A stretch of 64,000 nucleotides of DNA. It comes from Nonomuraea sp. PA05 (GTDB taxonomy: Bacteria; Actinomycetota; Actinomycetes; Streptosporangiales; Streptosporangiaceae). How positions within the stretch are numbered: position 1 is the stretch's first letter; each line of letters begins with the position of its first letter. Location: contig NZ_VSEY01000004.1 of assembly GCF_008086045.1 (NCBI RefSeq), positions 344,661-408,660 on the forward strand. Reading direction: 5' to 3'. A model generated the notes under the pieces. That model did not search any database and was not told the DNA's origin. It saw only the letters and a list, made by a program, of their open reading frames with translations. The translations under genes were made by a program, and so were the position numbers. Shown piece after piece: positions 55,774 to 64,000 of this stretch.

Positions 55774-57484
55774 GTCGCCACCTCTTCAAGGCACGCTGAC
55801 GCAGGCCTTCGGAAGAGGCCGCGTCAGGCCGTAAGGAGTAGATAAAGACGATCAGTCCGGATCTTGATCGACGATCATCTAGAGGTCAACAGCCGCAAGT
55901 TCGCCGCAAACGTTACGGAATGTCGCGTTTTTGATCCACAGCGAGGCGCACTGCATGTCAGCCAGCTTGTAGAAACTCCCCTTACCGAATGGTCTATACT
56001 TTGTGACATGAGTCACATTGACCAGCGGAGTCAGACATGCGCGACCTTCATTCGACAACGTCTTTGTCGGCGCCACAGGCGAATCCGCCTCCCCGTTGCG
56101 CCTTCCACAAGCTGTCGCATCGCTCAGTACAGCATCCGAGCACCAGGTCAGCGGCCGGGCGCTCGTGGACCGCCGGGCCTGGGCAGTGCGACTGGCCGAG
56201 ACGCGTTCGATCGCGTCCGACGCCTGCCGGGGCGCGGCCGAGTACTACATCGCCAAGAGCCCTCCGCCTCGTCCGCGCCAATTGGGAGACCGTGACGGTG
56301 GCCGTCCGGACGTGCGGCGCGCGCGGGCCGTCCCGTCGAACGCGAACGACGCAGCATTGACAAGCTGCTCGGACGCCCGGCAGCGGAGAGACGGGCCGCC
56401 GACGCCACAGAACCTCGCCATCCGCGACCAGGCACTCATGCCCAGCGCTCATCCATCTGGCGTCGTCGAGGCAGCGTCAATTGGCCCGGCCGGACCACCG
56501 GATCTGCAGCTCACGAGAGCATCCGCATCTGAAGAGCTGGACCGCTTTGCGCGGCTCTCGCTGCGAGTATCGTTTTGATTAAGCAAAACGCCCGTCAAGG
56601 GACGGGCGATAGGAGGTCTTTGCCGAGGCGCCAATGTACGGTGAGCAGCAACCACATATCGCCCATCGATAGACATGTTGGACTCAAAACAAGTCGAGCT
56701 CTCCTAATGCGAGCCCTCTTGTTAGAGGTCAACGGCGCTGCAAGTCGGACGTTCATCACGACGTGGACCAGGGTGATGGGAGGTTGTGACTCGCCCCCAG
56801 ATGTCAGCGAGCCAGACGCGTAGTTCCGCGCTGTAGCGGAGCGCATGGGCAGCAGCCTGCCCCGGAGAGTACACCTGGGCTACGGAGCGCGATCTTGCCT
56901 GTTCTTTGCCTGCCTTCATGTCCTAATTCGCGCCTGAAGGCAGGTATTTAGAAGGTGACAGGGACCCGGTGGCTCGGATGAGCGGGCCACATCGCCATGA
57001 CAGGACCCCACCACATCACCCTTCGACGTCCGTCACCCAGCACGCCCATCAGACTCGACAGTCTCAGCGAGAAGGGGCCCTGGCATACGCCGCCGAACGG
57101 CTTGTCCGGGCTGCCTCAACGCGACCAAGGATCTGCTCAGCACCTCGCACCAGTGGCCGGCATTAGATCGGGCTCGCTTTTGCTCGTCCGCGGTGCGCGA
57201 CCTTCCGCGAACGCACAACCTCCCGATCCACCTCGGCACCCCCGAGGGGCTGCTCAGCGGCGTCGCGGTGCTTCACGGCGTCGTGCGATGCGTGGCTTCC
57301 GTAGCGGCGATCGAGTCGGGCTTGAGTGCCGGCGCAGAGGTGGGTGTCGATACGTCGTGCCCGGCGCGGCGCTCGGGGCGGTCGGCGGTGGTGCGCCTCA
57401 CGCTCACCCGGCTTCCTGCACCGCTGTGGCCGTGTCGGGCGGGCTCATGGCAGTCGCGCGTTCTTCTCGGTCTGGAGGCCGGTG
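55774..57484. other. 1.7 kb of degenerate DNA between the RHS gene and the integrase module
   Basis: It contains the RHS promoter, cassette B of the repeat pair and several open frames without ribosome sites or family motifs. Stretches such as GRALVDRRAWAVRLAETRSI (56150-56220) look formerly coding but shift frame repeatedly. I can support no gene here. Confidence 0.5.
56517..56720. repeat. Cassette B: counterpart of the non-coding block at 44.6 kb
   Basis: GAGCATCCGCATCTGAAGAG is followed by AGACATGTTGGACTC and GCTCTCCTAATGCGAG with spacing close to cassette A. A hairpin CGCCCGTC/GACGGGCG at 56589-56608 sits between them. The tRNA-like T arm of cassette A is replaced by a different small hairpin (CCTCT…AGAGG). 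Both cassettes have the same orientation and lie on either side of 12 kb of toxin genes. Confidence 0.5.
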
Positions 57485-57721
57485 ATGAGGCGCGCGCTGA
57501 CGTGGGCCGAGATCCAGCAACTGCCGGCTGTGGTCGACGTGGTCACCGCGGGACGGGCGCTCGGACTGGGACGCACCACGGCCTACCAACTCGCCAGAAA
57601 CGGCCAGTTCCCCTGCCGGATCATCCGCATCGGCAAGAGATACCTGGTGCCCACCGCCGCCCTGCTCGCGCTGCTCGGCGATCACGCCCTCATCGAGGAG
57701 GACGGGACAACCGATGGCTGA
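57485..57721 (+). CDS. Excisionase-like helix-turn-helix protein (Xis) of an integrative element
   Basis: The 78-residue protein (MRRALTWAEIQQLPAVVDVV, then LGLGRTTAYQLARNGQFPCR and IRIGKRYLVPTAALLALLG) has the MerR/excisionase-type HTH_17 fold. GGAGG lies six bases before the ATG; a GTG one codon earlier is also possible. It overlaps the integrase by eight bases, the normal xis-int arrangement of actinomycete integrative elements. It should bind near the attachment site and favour excision. Confidence 0.9.
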   Translation: MRRALTWAEIQQLPAVVDVVTAGRALGLGRTTAYQLARNGQFPCRIIRIGKRYLVPTAALLALLGDHALIEEDGTTDG

Positions 57722-59282
57722 CGGCAGCACGTTCAAACGCTGCTCCTGCCGCGACGGCGACGGCAAGGAACTCGGGCAGAAATGCCCCAAGCTGCGCCGC
57801 TCCGGCGGCGGCTGGAACCACCGGCACGGCATCTGGCACTACCAGATCGAATTGCCTCCCCACCCTGACGGGAGGCGCCGTGGCCCGCTCCGCCGCGGCG
57901 GCTTCACCAGCCAGGACGGCGCCGAAGCCGAACTCGCCCAGGTACGGGCCCTGCTGACGTTGGCCGCGCCGGGCGAGCCCGCCACTCGCACGCAGATCGC
58001 CGATCTGATCAAGCTCACGCTGGCCGAAACCAAGGCGCTGCCCAACATGGAGACGGTCCGCCGCAAGATCAAAACAGGGCTCAGTCTGACGCAGGAGATC
58101 ACCGTCGAGCAGTGGCTGGAGGAGTTCCTCCAGCGCAAGCGGAAGATCGAGGAGAGCACCCGGCGCTCCTATGAGGGCCACATCCGCCTCTACCTGATCC
58201 CCCATCTCGGCCGGCTGGCGTTGGATCGGCTCAAGGTCAGCGACATCGCGGTGATGTTCGAGCAGATCGAGGAGTTCAACGACACCATCGTTGAACGCCG
58301 CGCCAGCCCCGATCCGAGCGTGCGGGCCAGCGTCAAATACCGGCGGCCGATCAGCGTCGCCACCATGCACAGCATCCGCGCCACCCTGCGACACGCCCTG
58401 AACATGGCCATCCGGCAAGACCGGCTGCTCGACTTCAACCCCGCCGCCGTGCTGGAACTTCCCGCCAAGACCCGCCCCAAGGCGCTGGTGTGGACCGATG
58501 ACCGGGTCCAGGACTGGCAGGCCGCCTTCCACGAACGCCTGACAGCAGAAACACGGCGCCGGGGCGGGCGGCGAGTGGATCCGGTCGACGCCTACACCAG
58601 CACGCCGCGCCCTTCCCGAGTGATGGTCTGGACCCCGGCCCACACCCGGCTGTTCCTGGAAGAAGCCCAGCGGCACCGCCTCTTCGCCCTGTACCGGCTG
58701 ATCGCCCTGCGCGGGCTACGCCGGGGCGAGGCGTGCGGGCTGCGCTGGAAAGAGGTCAACCTCGATGCTCAGACCGTCACGATCAACTGGCAGCTGGTGC
58801 AACTGGCCGGGCAGGTCCATGAAGGCACGCCCAAGACCGACGCCTCGGTACGCACCATCGCCCTGGACGCCGAAACCACCGCAACGCTGCGTGCCCACCG
58901 GCAGCGGCAACTCCAGGAACGGCTGGCCCTGGGCGAGGCGTGGACCGACAGCGGGTTCGTCTTCACCCAACCGCACGGAGATCGGCTGCATCCCCAGAAC
59001 GTCACCGAACAGTTCCTATGGCTGGCCTACCTCGCCGGCCTGCCACCCATCCGGCTCCACGACCTCCGCCACGGCGCGGCCTCGCTGATGCTGGCGGCCG
59101 GGGTAGAGATGAAGGTCGTGCAGGAGACGCTGGGCCACACCTCCAGTTCCTTCACCGCCGACACCTACACCTCAGTCTTCCCCGAAGTGGCGATGGCAGC
59201 CGCGGAGAAGACCGCAGCGCTCCTGCTCGCTGAGGAGGAGGGCCAGCAGAAGCCAGCAGAGGTGATCCCGCTGCGGGTCTGA
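57714..59282 (+). CDS. Tyrosine site-specific recombinase (integrase)
   Basis: The 522-residue protein has an arm-binding N-terminal part (FKRCSCRDGDGKELGQKCPK), a SAM-like core-binding domain (VEQWLEEFLQRKRKIEESTR) and the catalytic domain. The catalytic residues are Arg near residue 332 (ALRGLRRGEACGLRW), the HDLRHGAAS box near 448, GHTSSS near 472 and the nucleophile Tyr in DTYTSVFPE near 483. All are present, so it should be active. It ends 210 bases from tRNA-Arg(TCT), the probable attachment site. No replication or transfer genes of an AICE are visible to its left, so the element has been eroded or is larger than the window shows. Confidence 0.95.
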   Translation: MADGSTFKRCSCRDGDGKELGQKCPKLRRSGGGWNHRHGIWHYQIELPPHPDGRRRGPLRRGGFTSQDGAEAELAQVRALLTLAAPGEPATRTQIADLIKLTLAETKALPNMETVRRKIKTGLSLTQEITVEQWLEEFLQRKRKIEESTRRSYEGHIRLYLIPHLGRLALDRLKVSDIAVMFEQIEEFNDTIVERRASPDPSVRASVKYRRPISVATMHSIRATLRHALNMAIRQDRLLDFNPAAVLELPAKTRPKALVWTDDRVQDWQAAFHERLTAETRRRGGRRVDPVDAYTSTPRPSRVMVWTPAHTRLFLEEAQRHRLFALYRLIALRGLRRGEACGLRWKEVNLDAQTVTINWQLVQLAGQVHEGTPKTDASVRTIALDAETTATLRAHRQRQLQERLALGEAWTDSGFVFTQPHGDRLHPQNVTEQFLWLAYLAGLPPIRLHDLRHGAASLMLAAGVEMKVVQETLGHTSSSFTADTYTSVFPEVAMAAAEKTAALLLAEEEGQQKPAEVIPLRV

Positions 59283-59299
59283 CCTGCCACAACTGCAAC

Positions 59300-59340
59300 C
59301 GGCCCCGTGATCGCCGCGACCAGACGGCGGGACGGGGCCG
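59300..59340 (+). terminator. Terminator hairpin after the integrase gene
   Basis: CGGCCCCGT (59300-59308) pairs with ACGGGGCCG (59332-59340), with an inner CGCCG/CGGCG stem, starting 18 bases after the integrase stop. No U tract. Confidence 0.6.
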
Positions 59341-59491
59341 CTCCTTCGCCAAGACAGCCCCAGAACGCCGATGTCGATCATGGTGTGGGCGGTGTTGGCG
59401 CGCGCGAGCACGTATGGAGCACGCAACCGATAGAGGAAAATTCTAGAACGCATCCGATCCCGCATCACTGCAGGTCAGACCATGATCAAAG

Positions 59492-59565
59492 CGCGCCCTG
59501 CAGGATTCGAACCTGCGACCGTCGGATTAGAAGTCCGATGCTCTATCCAGCTGAGCTAAGGGCGC
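59492..59565 (-). tRNA. tRNA-Arg, anticodon TCT
   Basis: Read on the minus strand, the acceptor GCGCCCT/AGGGCGC, D arm (AGCTCAGCTGGATAGAGC), anticodon arm CGGA-CTTCTAA-TCCG and T arm GCAGG-TTCGAAT-CCTGC are all intact. The 3' CCA is not encoded. Its 3' end points at the integrase gene, the usual attB/attL arrangement, so the tRNA 3' end is the probable integration site. Confidence 0.95.
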
Positions 59566-59619
59566 TCCCGCCTTATTGTGCATGATCCGGCGACATGTCA
59601 CGCACACGTTTTCCCCGTG

Positions 59620-60354
59620 TCAGTCTGTCAACCCGATCACACCCCACATGAACAGCGTTCCCAGCACGGTAGCCGTCAACGTCCATCCAGTGGCCCGTCT
59701 GGGCGTATGGGCCTCAGGGAGGATATCGGACGTGGCGAGGTAGAGGAGGAATCCGGCGAAAAGGCCGAGGTATGCGCCGAGGATCGTGTTGGGGATGGGG
59801 AGGAGGACGGTGAGGGTGGCGCCTGCTACGGGGGCGAGGGCGTCGAGGGTGAGGAGGGTGAGGGCGCGGCGGCGGGCGTTGCCGTAGAGGGAGGTCACCG
59901 TGTACGTGTTGAAGCCGTCCGTGAAGTCGTGAGCGATGACGCCTATCGCCACGGCCACGGCGAGGGAGGTGCCCGTCTGGTATGCGGCGCCGATGGCGGC
60001 GCCGTCCAGGAAGCTGTGGACGACGAGGGCGGAACCGGCTGTGAGGCCGACGCCCGCCCGGGCGTGTCGGTGGGTGGCGTAGTCCGTTTCGTGGGTGTCG
60101 TGCATGCCCATGGAGCGCTCCACGATGTGGATGCCGAGGAACGCCAGCGCGAACGTGAGCATGGGCAGGGGGACGCCGTGCAGGTGGAGGGGTTCGAGGG
60201 CGAGAGCCTCCGGGAGGAGGTCGAAGGCGACCACTCCGAGCATGACGCCGGCCGCGAAGCCCAGGACGAGGTGGCGGCGCGCGCCGACGCGGTCGGCGAC
60301 GAGCCCGCCGAGCAGCGTCATGACGAACGCGGCCAGCGACAGCAGGATCGGCAT
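59620..60354 (-). CDS. ZIP-family divalent metal transporter
   Basis: The 244-residue protein, starting MPILLSLAAFVMTLLGGLVA, has about eight hydrophobic segments. The metal-site helices are SALVVHSFLDGAAIGAAYQ (HSFLDG) and IGVIAHDFTDGFNTYTV (HDFTDG), the two conserved motifs of ZIP transporters, with a histidine-rich loop (MHDTHETDYATHRHARAG) between earlier helices. This is a zinc/iron-type importer of the ZupT/GufA group in the cell membrane. A start 23 codons upstream is possible but that leader is not membrane-like. It is divergent from the kinase gene 90 bases away. Confidence 0.9.
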   Translation of the reverse strand: MPILLSLAAFVMTLLGGLVADRVGARRHLVLGFAAGVMLGVVAFDLLPEALALEPLHLHGVPLPMLTFALAFLGIHIVERSMGMHDTHETDYATHRHARAGVGLTAGSALVVHSFLDGAAIGAAYQTGTSLAVAVAIGVIAHDFTDGFNTYTVTSLYGNARRRALTLLTLDALAPVAGATLTVLLPIPNTILGAYLGLFAGFLLYLATSDILPEAHTPRRATGWTLTATVLGTLFMWGVIGLTD

Positions 60355-60444
60355 GAAGTTGCAGGCTAGCGGGCCGGGGCGGCAATCTCCTGAGTTGGAA
60401 AAGGCCAGGCGGGGGTGGGGCAAATAGGTCTAAGCTATCTGGGC

Positions 60445-61377
60445 ATGGTCGCGACGCTCCTGCATGAGATTCCGCTGCAGGGCGGGGACGTGACAGACGG
60501 GGTGGTGCGCGTCGGTGACACCGTGCGCAGACCGGCCAGTATGTCCACACCTGCCGTGCATGCCCTGCTGAGACACCTTGAGGCTGTCGGGTTCGACGGG
60601 GCGCCGAGGGTGGTGGGGATGGATGAGTTCGGTCGCGAGGTTCTTACCTTTCTTCCTGGTACGACTGGGCTGCGGCTGGACAGCGTAACCGATGAGGCGT
60701 TGGCCCGGCTTGGTGGGTTGTTGCGGCGCTTTCATGATGCGACTGCCGGGTTTCCGTTGACGGAGGCGGGGTGGGAAGGGGGGTCGAATGATGACCGGGC
60801 GCCGGAAGTGATCGGGCATTGTGATTTAACGCCGGAGAATGTGGTTTTTCGTCGTATGGGGGGACGTCGTGGCGGGGCGTCTTCTAGGGATGAAGCGTCT
60901 GCTGGGGGTAGGGCGTCGTCTTTCGGTGGTGGGCTGGCCTTCCCTGGCGGGGAGTTCACCGGTGGTGAGGGGTTCTCCGGTGGTGGGGGGTTCACCGGTG
61001 GGGAGCTGGAGCCGTACGCGTTGATCGACTTTGATTTGGCCCGGCCGACCACCCGGCTCTTCGACATCGTGACCACCCTGCGCCACTGGGCGCCCATCTC
61101 CGACCCCGTCGATCGCACTCCGCTCCTCCGCACGGTGGACGTCGGTGCCCGGCTGCGGTTGTTCTGCGACGCGTACGGCGTGCCGCCCCGCGACCGGCGC
61201 AGGCTCCTCGAACTGGCCAGGCTGCGCTTCCACCGCTCCTACACGGTGATGCGCACGCGCGCCTCCGCGGGCGGGAACTGGGCCAAGATGTGGGCGGGTG
61301 GCGCCGGGGAGCGCATCCGGCGGGCCGCGGCGTGGCTGGATGTGCACGAAGATGAGCTTCATGCCCACTTGGTATGA
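60445..61377 (+). CDS. Aminoglycoside-phosphotransferase-like (APH) kinase
   Basis: The 310-residue protein begins MVATLLHEIPLQGGDVTDGV, carries the catalytic loop VIGHCDLTPENVVFR (HxDxxxxN) and the metal-binding LIDFDLARP near residue 195. The stretch between these two motifs is expanded by a ~50-residue Gly/Ser-rich insertion (GGASSRDEASAGGRASS onward, with repeated FTGGE-like units), unlike the usual ~10-residue spacing. The C-terminal helices (RRRLLELARLRFHRSY) are normal. The natural substrate is unknown. Its stop overlaps the start of the CbiB-like gene, so both are co-transcribed. Confidence 0.87.
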   Translation: MVATLLHEIPLQGGDVTDGVVRVGDTVRRPASMSTPAVHALLRHLEAVGFDGAPRVVGMDEFGREVLTFLPGTTGLRLDSVTDEALARLGGLLRRFHDATAGFPLTEAGWEGGSNDDRAPEVIGHCDLTPENVVFRRMGGRRGGASSRDEASAGGRASSFGGGLAFPGGEFTGGEGFSGGGGFTGGELEPYALIDFDLARPTTRLFDIVTTLRHWAPISDPVDRTPLLRTVDVGARLRLFCDAYGVPPRDRRRLLELARLRFHRSYTVMRTRASAGGNWAKMWAGGAGERIRRAAAWLDVHEDELHAHLV

Positions 61378-62317
61378 CCCTTTGGGGCTCGCGCTCGGCG
61401 TGGCCCTCGACAAGCTGCTCGCCGATCCGCAGAGTCCTGCTCACCCGGTGGCGGTGTTCGGGCGTGGCGCGGCGCGGCTGGAGCAGGCCCTGTATGCGGA
61501 CGACCGGCGGCGGGGCGTGCTGCACGTCGCCGTGTGCGTCGGCGGCGCGGCCTCGCTCGGCGTGCTGGCCGTGAAGGCGACCGGACGCAGCAGAGTCCTC
61601 CGTACGGCGCTCACGGCCGTGACCACCTGGGCCGTGCTCGGTGGCACCACGCTGGCCAGGGAGGGCGCGTACATGGCCGACGCGCTGGAGGATGACGATC
61701 TGGAACGCGCCAGGGCCCGGCTCCCCCACCTGTGCGGGCGGGATCCGAGGGGGCTGGAGGCGCCTGAACTTGCGCGGGCCACGGTCGAGTCACTGGCCGA
61801 GAACACCTCCGACGCCGTCGTCGCGCCCCTGTTCTGGGGGGCGGTGGCCGGGGTGCCGGGGATGCTGGCCTATCGGGCGATCAACACGTTGGACGCCATG
61901 GTCGGGCACCGTTCCCCCCGTTATGAGAAGTTCGGGTGGGCCGCCGCGCGGCTCGACGACGTGGCGAACTACGTGCCCGCGCGGGTCACCGGTGTGCTGA
62001 CCGTGCTGACCGCGCCTGATCCCGGGGGTGCGCGGGCCATGTTGCGCAGGGACGGGCGTCGGCATCCCAGCCCGAACGCGGGGCAGTGTGAGGCTGCGTT
62101 CGCCGGTGGGCTCGGGGTGACGCTCGGGGGGAAGAACGTGTACGGGGGGAAGGTCGAGGAGCGGCCGACGATGGGGGATGGGCCTCGGCCGGGGGTCCGA
62201 GACATCTCGCGGGCGGTGCGGCTGACGCGGGCGGTGGGTGCGGCCGCTGCTGGGGTGGCGGTGGTGGTCGCGGCCGGCATGGCGAAGGCAGCCAAGGTAC
62301 GAGCGGCCAAGGCATAA
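61361..62317 (+). CDS. cobD: Adenosylcobinamide-phosphate synthase (CobD/CbiB)
   Basis: The ~318-residue membrane protein starts MPTWYDPLGLALGVALDKLL (or three codons earlier at 61352). The family signatures are ADPQSPAHPVAVFGR, TVESLAENTSDAVVAPLFWG, GVPGMLAYRAINTLDAMVGH, WAAARLDDVANYVPARVTG and the cytosolic PSPNAGQCEAAFAGGLGV. It joins the aminopropanol arm to adenosylcobyric acid in vitamin B12 synthesis and sits in the cell membrane. It overlaps the upstream kinase gene by 17 bases. The alanine-rich C-terminal tail is slightly longer than usual. Confidence 0.95.
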   Translation: MPTWYDPLGLALGVALDKLLADPQSPAHPVAVFGRGAARLEQALYADDRRRGVLHVAVCVGGAASLGVLAVKATGRSRVLRTALTAVTTWAVLGGTTLAREGAYMADALEDDDLERARARLPHLCGRDPRGLEAPELARATVESLAENTSDAVVAPLFWGAVAGVPGMLAYRAINTLDAMVGHRSPRYEKFGWAAARLDDVANYVPARVTGVLTVLTAPDPGGARAMLRRDGRRHPSPNAGQCEAAFAGGLGVTLGGKNVYGGKVEERPTMGDGPRPGVRDISRAVRLTRAVGAAAAGVAVVVAAGMAKAAKVRAAKA

Positions 62318-62392
62318 GTGGTCAAGGCGCAGGTGGTCAAGGCGCACGGGGTCAAGGCGCAGGTGGTCAAGGCGCACGGGGTCAAGGCGCGA
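62318..62392. repeat. Five tandem 15-bp repeats after cobD
   Basis: The unit GTGGTCAAGGCGCAG (variants GGGG start, CAC or CGA end) is repeated five times starting right after the cobD stop. The last codons of cobD (AAKVRAAKA) resemble a translated version of the same unit, so the array may have grown from the gene's tail. The remaining sequence to 62603 holds no supported gene. Confidence 0.85.
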
Positions 62393-62603
62393 GTGGCGTA
62401 GGTGGCCGGCAGGCGAAGCTCAGGGTGATGGTCGAGGCGCGTGGCAGGCGGACCACAAGGTGATGGCGGAGGTGGGCCAGGCAAGGGCGCCGATGGCGGC
62501 CGGGGTCGGGGTGCGGTGGTGTGGGTGGCGGAGGTCGCGAGGCATGGCAGGCAGGCGATGCGCTGCGCGCCGCGTCCGAACGGGGCGCGCAGCGCGGCGG
62601 CAC

Positions 62604-62837
62604 CTACATGATCCGGTTGAGGTTGAGCACCAGCCACACCACGAAGATCACGACGAGCGTGATCCCGATCATCGACTTGGCGGCGTTGTGCGCGGTCGCC
62701 CTCCGCGCCATCACCTGCCTGGCGCTCTGCTTGTACACCTGACGCATGATGATCATTGCCTGGAACCGGCGTCCCAGGGCGAACACGGCGAGCCCGATCA
62801 GGATGAATAAGATAACGCGGCCATCTGAAGGTTCCAC
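62604..62837 (-). CDS. Small membrane protein with two transmembrane segments
   Basis: The 77-residue protein starts at a GTG with VILFILIGLAVFALGRRFQA as first helix, a basic hydrophilic loop (RQVYKQSARQVMARRATAHN) and MIGITLVVIFVVWLVLNLNR as second helix. Composition and length suggest a genuine small inner-membrane protein. No family is recognised. It lies between cobD and xthA; its closeness to xthA does not imply a link. Confidence 0.8.
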   Translation of the reverse strand: MEPSDGRVILFILIGLAVFALGRRFQAMIIMRQVYKQSARQVMARRATAHNAAKSMIGITLVVIFVVWLVLNLNRIM

Positions 62838-62929
62838 GGGAATCCCCCCTGTGGTCCTCTGGAGTTGCTTACCGCCCCCGAAACTGTGAGAACACAGAAT
62901 ACTCGGCCGACAGCGATTTGTGACTACAT

Positions 62930-63727
62930 TTATGCGTCCAGGTCAACGACGATCGGCGCGTGGTCGGACGGTCCCTTCCCCTTGCGCGCCTCGCGGTCCA
63001 CGTACGCCGCCCGCACCCGCCCGGCCACGTCCTCGCTCGCGTACACGAGGTCGATCCGCATGCCCTTGTTCTGGTGGAACATCCCGGCCCGGTAATCCCA
63101 GTACGTGTACGGGTGCGGCCCCTTCATCGGGGTCGGCACCACGTCCCGCAGCCCGAGGTCGCGCAGCTCGGCCAGTGCCTGGCGTTCGGCGGGCGTGACG
63201 TGGGTGGCGCCGACGAACAGGGCTGGGTTCCAGACGTCGGCGTCGGTGGGCGCCACGTTGTAGTCGCCGCACGCCACCACCGGTCCCGCGGCGATCTCTG
63301 GGGCGAGCGCGTCGCGTAGCGCGGCGAACCAGTCGAGCTTGTAGACGTAGTGGGGCGAGTCGAGGGTGCGGCCGTTGGGCGCGTACAGGGACCAGACGCG
63401 CATCCCGGCGCACGTCGCGCCGATGGCGCGGGCCTCGGGGCGGGCGGCGCCGACTCCGTCCAGTTCGCCGAAGCCTGGCTCGCCGGGGAAGCTGAGCGTC
63501 ACGTCGGACAGCCCGACCCTGGACAGCAGCGCGACGCCGTTCCAGCGGCCGTCGCCGTGGGCTGCGGCCTCGTAGCCCAGCTCGGCCACCTCGGCCGCCG
63601 GGAAGGCCGCCGCCGGGCATTTGGTCTCCTGTAGGCACACGATGTCAGGCGCGGTGTCGGCCAGCCATTCGAGCAGGCGGGGTAGCCGTGCCTTGACCGA
63701 GTTCACGTTCCAGGTAGCCAGACGCAT
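62930..63727 (-). CDS. xthA: Exodeoxyribonuclease III
   Basis: The 265-residue protein has the complete endonuclease/exonuclease/phosphatase fold signature: MRLATWNVNSVKARLPRLLE, IVCLQETKCP (metal-binding Glu), LYAPNGRTLDSPHYVYKLDW, VACGDYNVAPTDADVWNP (catalytic Asp/Asn), YTYWDYRAGMFHQNKGMRID and the C-terminal GPSDHAPIVVDL (catalytic Asp-His). It is an AP endonuclease/3' exonuclease of base-excision repair. Length and residues are standard for the family. Confidence 0.97.
   Translation of the reverse strand: MRLATWNVNSVKARLPRLLEWLADTAPDIVCLQETKCPAAAFPAAEVAELGYEAAAHGDGRWNGVALLSRVGLSDVTLSFPGEPGFGELDGVGAARPEARAIGATCAGMRVWSLYAPNGRTLDSPHYVYKLDWFAALRDALAPEIAAGPVVACGDYNVAPTDADVWNPALFVGATHVTPAERQALAELRDLGLRDVVPTPMKGPHPYTYWDYRAGMFHQNKGMRIDLVYASEDVAGRVRAAYVDREARKGKGPSDHAPIVVDLDA

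Positions 63728-64000
<273 letters not shown>

Noticed and set aside
56018..56578. 186-codon frame in the gap before the integrase
   Set aside because: No ribosome site, no family motif and competing frames on both strands; the region looks degenerate.
44742..59565. tRNA fragment at 44.7 kb considered as the second attachment site of the integrase at 57.7 kb
   Set aside because: The T-arm sequence is the same, but the fragment lies in the opposite orientation and its anticodon and acceptor differ from tRNA-Arg(TCT). Attachment repeats must be direct.
62318..62392. Tandem repeat considered as a CRISPR array
   Set aside because: Units are 15 bp, contiguous and without spacers, and no cas genes are nearby.

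Overview
The window is GC-rich actinomycete DNA. Third-codon GC bias is strong, GTG starts are common, there are actinobacterial-type IS remnants, and the chromosomal genes at the right edge (cobD/cbiB-like, xthA, a ZIP transporter, tRNA-Arg) are typical. The gene set suggests the Streptosporangiales (Nonomuraea-like), which is inference. The last ~65 bases are an almost pure G tract, so the window probably ends at a contig or read end.

About 57 kb of the 64 kb is accessory DNA. From 1 to 13 kb there is the 3' part of a Wadjet JetD-like gene, a hypothetical gene with a truncated copy 41 kb away, an NmrA/SnoaL-XRE divergent module, two EF-hand genes with a truncated methyltransferase, and a scrapyard of pseudogenes (LuxR, LysR, transposases, HK97-type portal and prohead protease). 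From 13 to 26 kb there is a 2059-residue secreted subtilase with malectin-like modules, a large LuxR/AAA regulator, an S41 peptidase and a DHFR-like reductase, separated by decayed IS and toxin pieces.

From 27 to 37 kb is a compact defence-type island on the minus strand. It holds a HerA ATPase with a NurA-like partner, then a tightly overlapping three-gene operon (NrtR-like Nudix regulator, nucleoside phosphorylase/MTAN fusion, membrane protein). The last two share a GVQAGTVH motif, and a perfect palindrome lies in front of the operon. Next come a phosphorothioate-DNA-type HNH endonuclease and a divergent PLD/DEAD helicase. The helicase is cut by an IS3 element that itself carries a precisely inserted, intact IS30 element.

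From 40 to 56 kb is a polymorphic-toxin region: a secreted RHS-like protein ending in a phospholipase A2 domain with a membrane-protein partner, a broken NucA/NucB-type DNase toxin with two tandem paralogous partners, and a 2230-residue RHS protein with a HINT domain, a C-terminal toxin and a likely immunity gene. Two homologous non-coding cassettes with tRNA-like pieces lie on either side of the second half of this region.

From 57.4 to 59.6 kb an excisionase and a tyrosine integrase sit next to tRNA-Arg(TCT), marking an integrative-element junction. From 59.6 kb on the content looks like chromosomal backbone: ZIP transporter, aminoglycoside-phosphotransferase-like kinase, cobalamin biosynthesis, small membrane protein and exonuclease III.

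The best candidates for something new are the Nudix/MTAN/membrane operon at 30308-34214 and the neighbouring HerA/NurA-like cassette.
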